Origin: Pseudomonadota bacterium
GTDB taxonomy: Bacteria; Desulfobacterota; Syntrophia; Syntrophales; JADFWA01
Direction of reading: 5' to 3'
Length of the DNA: 5,662 nucleotides
Assembly: GCA_030610915.1 (NCBI GenBank)
Contig: JAUWQS010000126.1
Span: forward strand, 1-5,662
The notes below the pieces were generated by a model. The model was not told the origin of the DNA. It ran no database searches and saw only the letters and a program-made list of their open reading frames with translations. The number at the start of each line of letters is the position of its first letter. Within the stretch, counting starts at the first letter, position 1. A program made the position numbers and the translations under genes. Positions 1 through 5,662 of this stretch are shown here, in pieces.

Positions 1-1
1 T

Positions 2-1513
2 GCCGGAAAATTCATTATTCTCGAAGAAAACAGACCCTTGTGTATAGTGGGAGAGCGTATAAATCCTACGGGGAAGAAGGCGCTCCAGCAAGAACTTCTT
101 GACGGCAAGATGTCTATCGTCCGCGAGCTGGCCTCGGAACAGAAAAGAAATGGGGCGGCGCTTCTCGATGTCAATGTAGGGGTTCCCGGCGCAGATGAAG
201 AGAAAATAATGCATAATGTTATAAACTTTCTGCCAACCGTTACCGACCTTCCTCTGGTCATTGATTCGTCAAAAATCGAGGCGATAGAGAAGGCCCTCCG
301 GTTATATCCCGGTCGCGCCCTTCTCAATTCCATTTCGGGAGAAGAGGAAAAACTTAAGAGGCTTCTCCCCATTGCGGCAAAATATGGGGCGATGTTTATT
401 CTCCTGCCGCTAACCGACAAAGAGATACCGGCCACAGCCCGAAGACGAAAAGAGATAATTCAGAGCGTCTTCAAAGAGGCCGCTCTCCTCGGTTTTGCCA
501 GAGATGATATTGTCGTTGATGGACTGGTTATGACGGTAGCCTCCGACTCACGCGCCGCACTGGAGACACTGAAGACCATCGAATGGTGTTCAAATAAATT
601 CAGGTGCAACACCGTAATCGGGCTTTCCAACGTTTCCTTTGGCATGCCGCAGCGAAAATGGATTAACGCGACCTTTCTTGCAATGGCGGGGGCGATGGGG
701 CTGACTATGGCCATTGCCAATCCTTCAAGTGAAGAGATGATGAACATTAAAATAGCCGCGGATCTACTGACACAAAAAGATAAAGACGCCACATCATTTA
801 TCTCCTATTTTTCCGGAATATCTCCCTCAGTTACCCCTTTAATAAAGGGCGAGGGGGGGTCTTCACCGGAGCAAAAGGTGTTTCAGGCCGTTCTCGAGGG
901 GAACAGGGAAGAGATAATTGATCTTGCGAAGGAGGCTCTTTCATCCGGCGCTACCGCTGACAGGCTTGTTCAGGATGTGATGGTTCCCGCCATTGTCAGG
1001 GTCGGCGATTTATTTGATAAAAGAGATTATTTTTTGCCCCAGCTTGTCGCCGGCGCTGAAGCGATGAAAAAAGGGCTTGAATACCTTACTCCGCTCCTCA
1101 GGAAAGATTCGCCGGAACAAAAGAAGAAAGAAATTATTCTTCTTGCCACGGTAAAAGGGGATATTCATGACATAGGCAAAAACATAGTGTCGCTTATGTT
1201 AAGAAATCACGGGTTTAATATTATAGATCTTGGCAAAGATGTGCCGGCTGAAGAGATCATCAAGAAGATAAAACTTTCTCAACCTGCCATTGTGGGACTC
1301 TCCGCGCTTATGACCACAACGATGGTCAACATGAAGGATGTTATTGAATTAGCGAGGGCAGAGGGGCTTGATTGCAAATTTATAGTAGGAGGGGCGGTGG
1401 TGAGCAAGTCCTTCGCCCACTCGATAGGGGCGGAATATGCAAAGGATGGCGTCGGAGCAGTGCGGCTTGCCCGGAGATTGTGCGCGGAATCAGTAACTAC
1501 TCAGGTTGTTTAG
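2..1513 (+). CDS. metH: Methionine synthase (cobalamin-dependent), 5'-partial: folate-, cap- and B12-binding domains
   Basis: The enzyme moves a methyl group from 5-methyltetrahydrofolate to cob(I)alamin and then to homocysteine, in the cytoplasm. The frame is open to the left edge, so the TTG at 38 is not taken as the start. Counting from the first visible codon, the pterin-binding barrel covers about residues 14-265 (ERINPTG 18-24, DVN 56-58, D88, N109, GLSNVSFG 207-214). A helical cap follows at about 288-367, then the Rossmann B12-binding domain with DIHDIG at 387-392 (H389 is the expected lower cobalt ligand), SAL at 434 and GG at 463-464. The order and the VGERINPTGKK opening match the middle and end of Thermotoga-type MetH, where a homocysteine-binding domain lies upstream. 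No AdoMet reactivation domain follows. A repeat-like insert occupies the linker at residues 274-287. A separate corrinoid methyltransferase without a homocysteine domain remains possible because the N-terminus is not seen. Confidence 0.88.
   Translation, partial: AGKFIILEENRPLCIVGERINPTGKKALQQELLDGKMSIVRELASEQKRNGAALLDVNVGVPGADEEKIMHNVINFLPTVTDLPLVIDSSKIEAIEKALRLYPGRALLNSISGEEEKLKRLLPIAAKYGAMFILLPLTDKEIPATARRRKEIIQSVFKEAALLGFARDDIVVDGLVMTVASDSRAALETLKTIEWCSNKFRCNTVIGLSNVSFGMPQRKWINATFLAMAGAMGLTMAIANPSSEEMMNIKIAADLLTQKDKDATSFISYFSGISPSVTPLIKGEGGSSPEQKVFQAVLEGNREEIIDLAKEALSSGATADRLVQDVMVPAIVRVGDLFDKRDYFLPQLVAGAEAMKKGLEYLTPLLRKDSPEQKKKEIILLATVKGDIHDIGKNIVSLMLRNHGFNIIDLGKDVPAEEIIKKIKLSQPAIVGLSALMTTTMVNMKDVIELARAEGLDCKFIVGGAVVSKSFAHSIGAEYAKDGVGAVRLARRLCAESVTTQVV
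822..857. repeat. Palindromic repeat element carried in frame inside metH
   Basis: A hairpin forms from CCCTTT (835-840) and AAAGGG (844-849) around the loop AAT. After an asymmetric internal loop the stem resumes, pairing CTCCCTC (822-828) with GAGGGGG (851-857), with one G-T pair. It is read as SPSVTPLIKGEGGSS in the linker between the folate barrel and the cobalamin cap, a place where extra residues are tolerated. Proline/glycine-rich low-complexity segments of this sort are typical of small interspersed palindromic repeats that have landed in genes. Membership in a genome-wide family cannot be shown from one copy. Confidence 0.5.
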
Positions 1514-1514
1514 A

Positions 1515-1531
1515 CTGAAGGCTAAAGGCTG
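1515..1531 (+). repeat. Short 7-base tandem just after metH stop
   Basis: CTGAAGG (1515-1521) is followed directly by CTAAAGG (1522-1528) and the start of a third unit, CTG. It begins two bases after the metH stop codon. It is very short and may be chance, but the neighbouring element also shows a 7-base period. Confidence 0.3.
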
Positions 1532-1541
1532 TTAAATACGG

Positions 1542-1694
1542 CTTGAAACTTGAAATTGGAAAGTAGAAATTTGGGAGACCTGTCTGCGCCTGCCTGTGCG
1601 GTGCACGCAGACAGGTGCGGGCACGCACAGGCAGAGATGAAGCGAGACTACGAGAGCATGAAGGCCGAATTTCTAATTTCAATATTCCGCTTTC
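1542..1694. repeat. Composite inverted-repeat element (MITE/REP-like) filling the metH-exbB gap
   Basis: The left arm (1542-1569) is four 7-base units, CTTGAAA, CTTGAAA, TTGGAAA and GTAGAAA, all ending in GAAA. The right arm (1667-1694), read on the minus strand, is again four units in 7-base register starting GAAA or GAAT. The arms therefore face each other, and short blocks pair exactly: TAGAAATT (1564-1571) with AATTTCTA (1668-1675), and TTGAAATT (1550-1557) with AATTTCAA (1675-1682). Between them lie a G+C-rich inverted core (1578-1634) and an unstructured stretch (1635-1666). There is no credible gene here: a 98-codon frame through it is repeat-derived and runs into exbB in another frame. 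This looks like a non-autonomous interspersed element, or a structured RNA, rather than a promoter region. Confidence 0.55.
1578..1634. repeat. Interleaved double inverted repeat (A-B-A'-B')
   Basis: ACCTGTCTGCG (1578-1588, A) is an exact 11-base inverted match to CGCAGACAGGT (1606-1616, A'). CTGCCTGTGCG (1590-1600, B) is an exact 11-base inverted match to CGCACAGGCAG (1624-1634, B'), and B/B' extends by about four more bases with one bulge. The order A-B-A'-B' cannot form both exact stems as simple nested hairpins. A and B are also related to each other, so B can pair with A' and A with B', each with a 2-base bulge, giving one long nested hairpin as the alternative. The self-complementary GTGCAC lies at 1601-1606. 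Confidence 0.7.
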
Positions 1695-1705
1695 CACACA
1701 AGTTT

Positions 1706-1724
1706 CTCCACCTTGATGGGGGAG
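1706..1724. repeat. C/G-rich hairpin upstream of exbB
   Basis: CTCCACC (1706-1712) pairs with GGGGGAG (1718-1724) around the loop TTGAT, with a single A-G mismatch. It is followed by a purine-rich stretch (1725-1754) that ends in the exbB ribosome binding site. Read on the minus strand, the region runs from CTCCCTCA to this hairpin, and that beginning matches the hairpin inside metH. There is no T-run, so it does not look like an intrinsic terminator. Confidence 0.4.
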
Positions 1725-1763
1725 CTCAGGAGAGAGTGAGGGAGGAGAAAAGGAAAACCAATC

Positions 1764-2378
1764 ATGTTAGACTACTTTTTAAAAGGGGGGCCGGTCATGT
1801 ACCCCCTTCTTCTCTGTTCTCTGATATCGCTTACGATAATCATTGAACGGATAATATTCTGGGTAAGAGAAGAGAAAAATCGCGATAGAGAATTATTAAA
1901 TAAGTTGATGTCCTTAATCGAGAATGGGCGCTTCGAAGAGGCAAAAAAGATTACCGGAAAGACCCGTGATTTCGTTATCAGAGTCATGGTCTGCGGGGCG
2001 GTTCATCGTGAATTCTCCTTGCGGGATGCCATGCAGATGAGCGCCGATGAGGAGATTGCCAGGATGAGACGTTACCTGCCTGTTCTTGACACGATGATAA
2101 CCCTCTCACCGCTTCTGGGAATCCTCGGAACGGTAACCGGGATCATCTATTCATTTAATATGATGGGAACAGTTGGTGTGGAACATCCACAAATTATTAC
2201 AGTGGGCATTGCCCAGGCCCTTATCACTACGGCATTTGGACTGACCATCGCCATCCTCAGCCTGATGCCTTACAATTATTTTGTATCGAAGATCGAAAAG
2301 GCCACACTGGAGATGGAACAGTACGGCACCAGTCTGGAGATAGTATTCGAGAAAGAAAAAAACAGACTGGAAGGTTGA
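1764..2378 (+). CDS. exbB: MotA/TolQ/ExbB-family proton channel protein
   Basis: This inner-membrane subunit normally forms a pentameric channel with ExbD and uses the proton gradient to drive TonB-dependent uptake across the outer membrane. The 204 residues show the family layout. A first membrane helix lies at about 11-31, then a cytoplasmic region of about 75 residues. A second helix carries the signature SPLLGILGTVTGIIYSF (115-131), and a third carries GIAQALITTAFGLTIAI (148-164), followed by a short cytoplasmic tail. The start at 1764 is preferred because AAAGGA (1749-1754) sits nine bases before it and LDYFLKGGPVM is a usual opening; the ATG at 1797 would start at the edge of the first helix. 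At the position of the third-helix glutamate of E. coli ExbB (AEAL) this protein has Q151. A TolQ or other transport role is not excluded. The expected partner gene exbD appears to be broken directly downstream. Confidence 0.88.
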   Translation: MLDYFLKGGPVMYPLLLCSLISLTIIIERIIFWVREEKNRDRELLNKLMSLIENGRFEEAKKITGKTRDFVIRVMVCGAVHREFSLRDAMQMSADEEIARMRRYLPVLDTMITLSPLLGILGTVTGIIYSFNMMGTVGVEHPQIITVGIAQALITTAFGLTIAILSLMPYNYFVSKIEKATLEMEQYGTSLEIVFEKEKNRLEG

Positions 2379-2383
2379 TTGGG

Positions 2384-2407
2384 ATGAAGATGAAGAGAAG
2401 TTTGTAG
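2384..2407 (+). pseudogene. Possible truncated exbD: start codon and 7 codons only
   Basis: GGAAGG (2369-2374), inside the last codons of exbB, sits nine bases before an ATG at 2384. This is the normal translational-coupling layout for an exbB-exbD pair. The frame reads MKMKRSL and then hits TAG at 2405-2407. A basic N-terminus like this fits the start of ExbD, but seven residues cannot identify a protein. No exbD-like frame follows in any register before hsdM. I infer that exbD was cut off here by insertion or deletion, and that the join to unrelated sequence is near 2400-2407. Confidence 0.4.
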
Positions 2408-2547
2408 TGCGAACCCTAAGCGGAGCGAATCCACCGAAAGCTCTTTGTGGCTGCGCCGGCACAACAAAGAACGAGTGATAAAAGGTTTTGTGACGGCTAC
2501 TCAGCATATCTGAAACTACCGCAAGAGACGATTGGGGGATTTTTTTA
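2408..2547. other. Non-coding leader between exbB and hsdM; presumed edge of the R-M locus
   Basis: These 140 bases hold no convincing gene. An imperfect hairpin is visible: GCTCTTTGT (2440-2448) pairs with ACAAAGAAC (2464-2472) at eight of nine positions around a 15-base loop, without a following T-run. No good -35/-10 pair was found: TTGTGA (2488-2493) and TATCTG (2507-2512) are only 13 bases apart. GGGGGA (2534-2539), followed by a T-run, supplies the hsdM ribosome binding site. The promoter of the operon should lie here or upstream of exbB. Confidence 0.4.
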
Positions 2548-4563
2548 ATGGCGAATAATGGAAAAATAAAAGAGCTTGCCAATTTTATCTGGAGTATTGC
2601 GGATCTGTTGAGAGGTGATTACAAACAATCCGATTATGGAAAGATCATACTCCCTTTTACAGTTTTGCGAAGGCTTGACTGTGTTCTGGAGTCTACCAAG
2701 CAAAATGTCCTCGATTATCTGCCGAAATTAAAATCCATGAAGTTTAAAAATACCGAGCCGGTGCTTAACAAAGTCGCCGGTTTTAATTTTCATAATAAAA
2801 GCAAGTTGGATTTTGAAAAGCTGAAAGCTGACCCTGATAATATAGCTGCAAATTTAAGAAACTATATCAACGGGTTTTCCGCTGGCGGTAGGGAAATAAT
2901 TGAATATTTCAGTTTTAATGATCAGATCGCCCGCCTTGATGAGGCTAATCTGCTGTTTCTGGTTGCAAGCCGTTTCAGTGAAGTGGATCTTCATCCTGAT
3001 AATGTTTCGAGTATTGAAATGGGGTATGTCTTTGAGGAACTTATCAGGAAATTCTCTGAATTGTCCAATGAAACTGCGGGGGAGCATTTCACGCCTCGCG
3101 AAGTAATCAGGTTAATGGTAAATCTCCTGTTTTTGAATGACAAGGAGATCCTGACCAAAAAAGGGATTGTAAAAACAATTTACGATCCTGCCGGTGGAAC
3201 AGGAGGGATGCTGTCTGTGGCGGAAAACTATTTGCGTGAGCTTAACCCCCGTGCCAGGCTGGAGGTTTTCGGACAGGAAGTAAATCCTGAATCATACGCG
3301 ATTTGCAAATCCGATATGCTTATCAAGGGGGAAAATACAGCCAACATCAAATTCGGTAATTCCTTTACAATGGACGGTCTGGAATCGGAAAAATTTGATT
3401 ATATGCTTTCCAACCCTCCTTTTGGAGTTGAGTGGAAAAAAGTTCAGACCCATATCAAAAAAGAGCATGAAACAAAAGGCTTTGGAGGGCGGTTCGGCGC
3501 CGGACTTCCGCGCATCAGTGACGGATCTTTTTTGTTTTTGCAGCATATGATTTCCAAGATGAAACCGTCAAACAACGGCACCCGGCTCGGCATTGTATTT
3601 AATGGTTCGCCTCTTTTTTCCGGTGGCGCCGGAAGCGGAGAGAGTGAAATCCGAAAATGGATCATTGAAAATGATATGCTGGAAGCCATCATCGTCATGC
3701 CGGATCAGCTTTTTTACAACACCGGCATATTTACTTATATCTGGATTTTAACAAACCGGAAACCGGTTGAACGTAAAGGAAAAATCCAGGTGGTTAATGC
3801 TGTTTTATTCTTTGAAAAGATGAGCCGGAGCCTGGGCAACAAAAGAAATGAGATCAGTGATAACCAGATCAATGAGATAACCGGAATTTATGGAGATTTC
3901 ATTGAAGGTGACTTTTGCAGGATATTTGACAATGAAGATTTTGGTTACAACCGGATTACAGTTGAACGACCTTTGAGACTCAACTTCCAGACCTCAGAAG
4001 AAAGAATAGCTCTGCTTGAAAATGAAAAAGCCTTTCAAAATCTTTCCAGACCGAAAAAAAAGGGTAAAGCAGGCTTGAAGCAAAAGGAAGAGGGAGAGAA
4101 ACTTCAACAAGATATACTTGCAATGCTTAAAAGCATGGATGGCTCCGTAATTTATAAAAACAGAGAGAAATTTGAAAAAGCTCTTAAAGAGCATTGCAAA
4201 AAATATGGACTGGTTTTACCTGCGCCGATACAAAAAGCTATTTTAAATGCCCTGTCTGAACGGGACGAAACAGCGGATATTTGTGTTGATAAAAAAGGTA
4301 ATCCAGAACCGGATACGTCATTGCGGGATAACGAAAATGTACCTTTAAATGAAGATATCAAGGAATATTTCGAGCGGGAGATCCTGCCCCATGTGCCGGA
4401 CGCCTGGATTGATGAGAGCAAAACAGTCAAGGGCTATGAGATCAATTTTACGAAATATTTTTACAAATACAAGCCGCTCCGACCGTTAGCCGATATCCGT
4501 GCCGATATTCTGGCCCTGGAACAGGAAACCGAAGGGATGACTCAAGAGGTGTTGGAGGGATGA
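2548..4563 (+). CDS. hsdM: Type I restriction-modification methyltransferase subunit HsdM
   Basis: HsdM is the modification subunit. With HsdS it transfers a methyl group from AdoMet to the N6 of adenine in the target sequence, and with HsdR it completes the restriction complex. Over 671 residues, an HsdM N-terminal helical domain (about 9-145, starting FIWSIADLLRGDY) precedes the N6-methylase domain. That domain shows EHFTPREV (179-186), the AdoMet-binding motif DPAGGTGG (213-220) and the catalytic motif NPPF (289-292). The protein is longer than the roughly 500 residues of classical HsdM. The extra C-terminal part has a lysine-rich linker (about 500-520), then DICVDKKGNPEPD (577-589) and HVPDAWIDE (615-623), which I recall as typical of a long HsdM subgroup and which probably contact HsdS. 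The ATG at 2548 follows GGGGGA with an eight-base gap. All methylase motifs look intact. By eye the gene is more A+T-rich than metH, which fits acquisition by transfer. Confidence 0.95.
   Translation: MANNGKIKELANFIWSIADLLRGDYKQSDYGKIILPFTVLRRLDCVLESTKQNVLDYLPKLKSMKFKNTEPVLNKVAGFNFHNKSKLDFEKLKADPDNIAANLRNYINGFSAGGREIIEYFSFNDQIARLDEANLLFLVASRFSEVDLHPDNVSSIEMGYVFEELIRKFSELSNETAGEHFTPREVIRLMVNLLFLNDKEILTKKGIVKTIYDPAGGTGGMLSVAENYLRELNPRARLEVFGQEVNPESYAICKSDMLIKGENTANIKFGNSFTMDGLESEKFDYMLSNPPFGVEWKKVQTHIKKEHETKGFGGRFGAGLPRISDGSFLFLQHMISKMKPSNNGTRLGIVFNGSPLFSGGAGSGESEIRKWIIENDMLEAIIVMPDQLFYNTGIFTYIWILTNRKPVERKGKIQVVNAVLFFEKMSRSLGNKRNEISDNQINEITGIYGDFIEGDFCRIFDNEDFGYNRITVERPLRLNFQTSEERIALLENEKAFQNLSRPKKKGKAGLKQKEEGEKLQQDILAMLKSMDGSVIYKNREKFEKALKEHCKKYGLVLPAPIQKAILNALSERDETADICVDKKGNPEPDTSLRDNENVPLNEDIKEYFEREILPHVPDAWIDESKTVKGYEINFTKYFYKYKPLRPLADIRADILALEQETEGMTQEVLEG
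4554..4563 (+). promoter_or_regulatory. hsdM/rhuM ATGA overlap with a crowded ribosome binding site
   Basis: GGAGG (4554-4558) is only one base from the ATG at 4560, too close for normal independent initiation. The ATG overlaps the hsdM stop TGA (4561-4563). Initiation on rhuM therefore probably depends on ribosomes finishing hsdM and restarting, which would tie RhuM output to HsdM translation. The start is kept because the following residues match the usual RhuM N-terminus. Confidence 0.55.
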
Positions 4564-5600
4564 GCAATAAGACGATAGCAACAGGTTCAGGTTCACAGAT
4601 AATTATTTATCAGGCAGAAGATGGGAACACTAAGATTGATGTCAGGCTTGAGAATGAAACTGTCTGGTTGACCCAAAAACTGATGGCGGAATTGTTTCAA
4701 GTGGGTGTGAATACAGTTAATTACCACATTAAAGAGATTTTTAATGAGGGTGAGCTTGCTCCTGGGGCAACTATTCGAAAATTTCGAATAGTTCAAAAAG
4801 AGGGTAACAGGGAGGTTGTGCGGCATGTCGATTTTTACAATCTCGATATGATCATTTCCATCGGCTACCGCATAAAATCTCACGTCGCCACCCGCTTCCG
4901 CCAATGGGCGACCCGGCAACTCAGGGAATACATTGTCAAAGGCTTTGTACTGGATGATGAGAGGCTGAAAAACCCTGACCAGCCTTTCGATTATTTTGAT
5001 GAACTTCTGCGCCGCATTCAGGATATTCGTACTTCGGAAAAGCGGTTCTATCAGAAAATCACCGATATTTACTCCACCAGCGTGGATTATGATCCCACAC
5101 AGCAAATCAGTATTGATTTCTTCAAGACCGTTCAAAACAAACTGCATTGGGCAATAACCGGAAAAACCGCAGCCGAGATTATTCACCAGCGGGCGAACAG
5201 AGAAAAGATCAACATGGGTTTGACAAACTGGCGGGGTGCAAGGGTACGCAAACAGGATGTCACCATTGCCAAAAACTATCTCAATGAAGAGGAACTGCGC
5301 ACCCTCAATAATCTTGTGGAACAATATCTGATTTTTGCCGAAGGCCAGGCAATGCGGCGGATTCCCATGTATATGAAAGGCTGGATTAATAAACTGGACG
5401 GTTTTTTAAAGTTAAACGATCGGAATATCCTCAACCATGCTGGAAAAATTTCCCATCAAATGGCAAAAGAACTGGCGGAAAAGGAGTATGACAGGTTTCA
5501 TCAAGCCCGTTTGCAGATTGAAGCACGACAGGCAGATGACAAGGACTTTGAATGCCTGGCGAGAAAGATTGAAAATAATGGCAAAGGACGGGGACAATGA
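4560..5600 (+). CDS. rhuM: RhuM-family protein embedded in the R-M operon
   Basis: The protein belongs to the RhuM family, named after a Salmonella pathogenicity island 3 gene; its biochemical role is not settled. The match spans the whole 346 residues. It opens with IIIYQAEDGNTKIDVRL (14-30). A helix-turn-helix-like segment follows, WLTQKLMAELFQVGVNTVNY (36-55), and then GELAPGATIRKFRIVQKEGN (64-83), FYNLDMIISIGYRIKS (92-107) and FRQWATRQLREYIVKGF (113-129). The C-terminal half, with KLHWAITGKTAAEIIHQRAN (194-213) and a helical tail, is also the family's. No transmembrane segment or signal peptide is seen. It overlaps hsdM by four bases and hsdS by three to four, so it is part of the modification operon. 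A DNA-binding accessory or defence-related role is an inference from the N-terminal fold and the location. A 25-base perfect palindrome lies within codons 70-78. Confidence 0.88.
   Translation: MSNKTIATGSGSQIIIYQAEDGNTKIDVRLENETVWLTQKLMAELFQVGVNTVNYHIKEIFNEGELAPGATIRKFRIVQKEGNREVVRHVDFYNLDMIISIGYRIKSHVATRFRQWATRQLREYIVKGFVLDDERLKNPDQPFDYFDELLRRIQDIRTSEKRFYQKITDIYSTSVDYDPTQQISIDFFKTVQNKLHWAITGKTAAEIIHQRANREKINMGLTNWRGARVRKQDVTIAKNYLNEEELRTLNNLVEQYLIFAEGQAMRRIPMYMKGWINKLDGFLKLNDRNILNHAGKISHQMAKELAEKEYDRFHQARLQIEARQADDKDFECLARKIENNGKGRGQ
4769..4793. repeat. Perfect 25-base palindrome inside rhuM
   Basis: The arms AACTATTCGAAA (4769-4780) and TTTCGAATAGTT (4782-4793) are exact inverted copies around a single A at 4781; the next pair outward is C-C and fails. 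It lies in codons 70-78 (ATIRKFRIV), a conserved stretch of the protein. It could serve as an operator for a dimeric DNA-binding protein, form an mRNA hairpin or cruciform, or be a by-product of codon choice. There is no T-run to make it a terminator. Confidence 0.85.
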
Positions 5601-5662
5601 GGCCTTATCCGAAATATAAGGATTCCGGGGTTGAATGGATTGGGGATGTGCCGGAGGGGTGG
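5597..5662 (+). CDS. hsdS: Type I restriction-modification specificity subunit HsdS, N-terminus only
   Basis: HsdS chooses the DNA target of the type I complex. Only the first 22 codons are in the window; the frame runs open through the right edge. The opening MRPYPKYKDSGVEWIG followed by VPEGW is a highly characteristic HsdS start, just before the first target-recognition domain, which is not seen. The ATG at 5597 overlaps the rhuM stop TGA (5598-5600), and AAAGGA (5583-5588) lies eight bases upstream, so unlike rhuM it has a normally placed ribosome binding site. Intactness of the gene cannot be judged. Confidence 0.9.
   Translation, partial: MRPYPKYKDSGVEWIGDVPEGW

Noticed and set aside
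38..40. TTG as the start codon of metH
   Set aside because: The frame stays open to the window edge and the codons before it read as linker residues of MetH (KFIILEENRP), so the gene starts to the left of the window.
1550..1846. 98-codon forward frame across the metH-exbB gap
   Set aside because: It is built from the inverted repeats, overlaps the start of exbB in another frame and resembles no family.
2440..2472. Intrinsic terminator after exbB
   Set aside because: The hairpin has a 15-base loop and a mismatch, and no T-run follows it.
2488..2512. Possible sigma-70 promoter for hsdM
   Set aside because: TTGTGA and TATCTG are 13 bases apart, too short for a working -35/-10 pair, and no better pair was seen.
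3754..3768. Small palindrome AACCGG-AAA-CCGGTT inside hsdM
   Set aside because: Six-base arms are expected by chance in a window of this size and there is no other sign of function.
4593..5324. Long minus-strand frame opposite rhuM
   Set aside because: It lies entirely within a well-recognised forward gene and shows no domain or ribosome binding site; it is a shadow of rhuM codon use.
1..5662. CRISPR array, tRNA or rRNA genes
   Set aside because: No regularly spaced direct repeats of suitable length and no recognisable tRNA or rRNA sequence were seen on either strand.

Overview
The window joins ordinary chromosomal housekeeping DNA on the left to an accessory DNA-modification locus on the right; both ends are cut inside genes. 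The left part holds the 3' portion of a cobalamin-dependent methionine synthase (metH, 2-1513) of the short type that ends after the B12-binding domain, as in Thermotoga, and a MotA/TolQ/ExbB-family proton-channel subunit (exbB, 1764-2378). An ExbB protein usually energises transport across an outer membrane, so a Gram-negative envelope is likely. The mix of a short MetH, moderate G+C and many small palindromic repeats suggests an uncultured or anaerobic lineage of the Desulfobacterota, Nitrospirota or Omnitrophota kind. That placement is a guess.

The 250-base gap between metH and exbB is full of repeat structure. It holds short 7-base tandems, a roughly 150-base composite inverted element with an interleaved double inverted repeat at its core, and a C/G-rich hairpin just before exbB. 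A hairpin of similar design lies in frame inside metH, in the linker between the folate and cobalamin modules.

After exbB, a well-placed ribosome binding site leads to an ATG, but that frame closes after seven codons (2384-2407). This is where exbD would be expected. From there the sequence becomes a non-coding leader and then a type I restriction-modification operon that looks more A+T-rich. I read 2384-2407 as a likely remnant of exbD at the left edge of an inserted defence locus.

The operon runs hsdM (2548-4563), then a RhuM-family gene (4560-5600), then the start of hsdS (5597-5662, cut by the window end). Both junctions are ATGA stop/start overlaps, so the RhuM protein is made from the same message as the methyltransferase and specificity subunits. 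hsdR is not in the window and would be expected outside it. The rhuM coding sequence contains a perfect 25-base palindrome with 12-base arms and one centre base, which is far beyond chance for a window of this size and is the most striking unexplained signal here.
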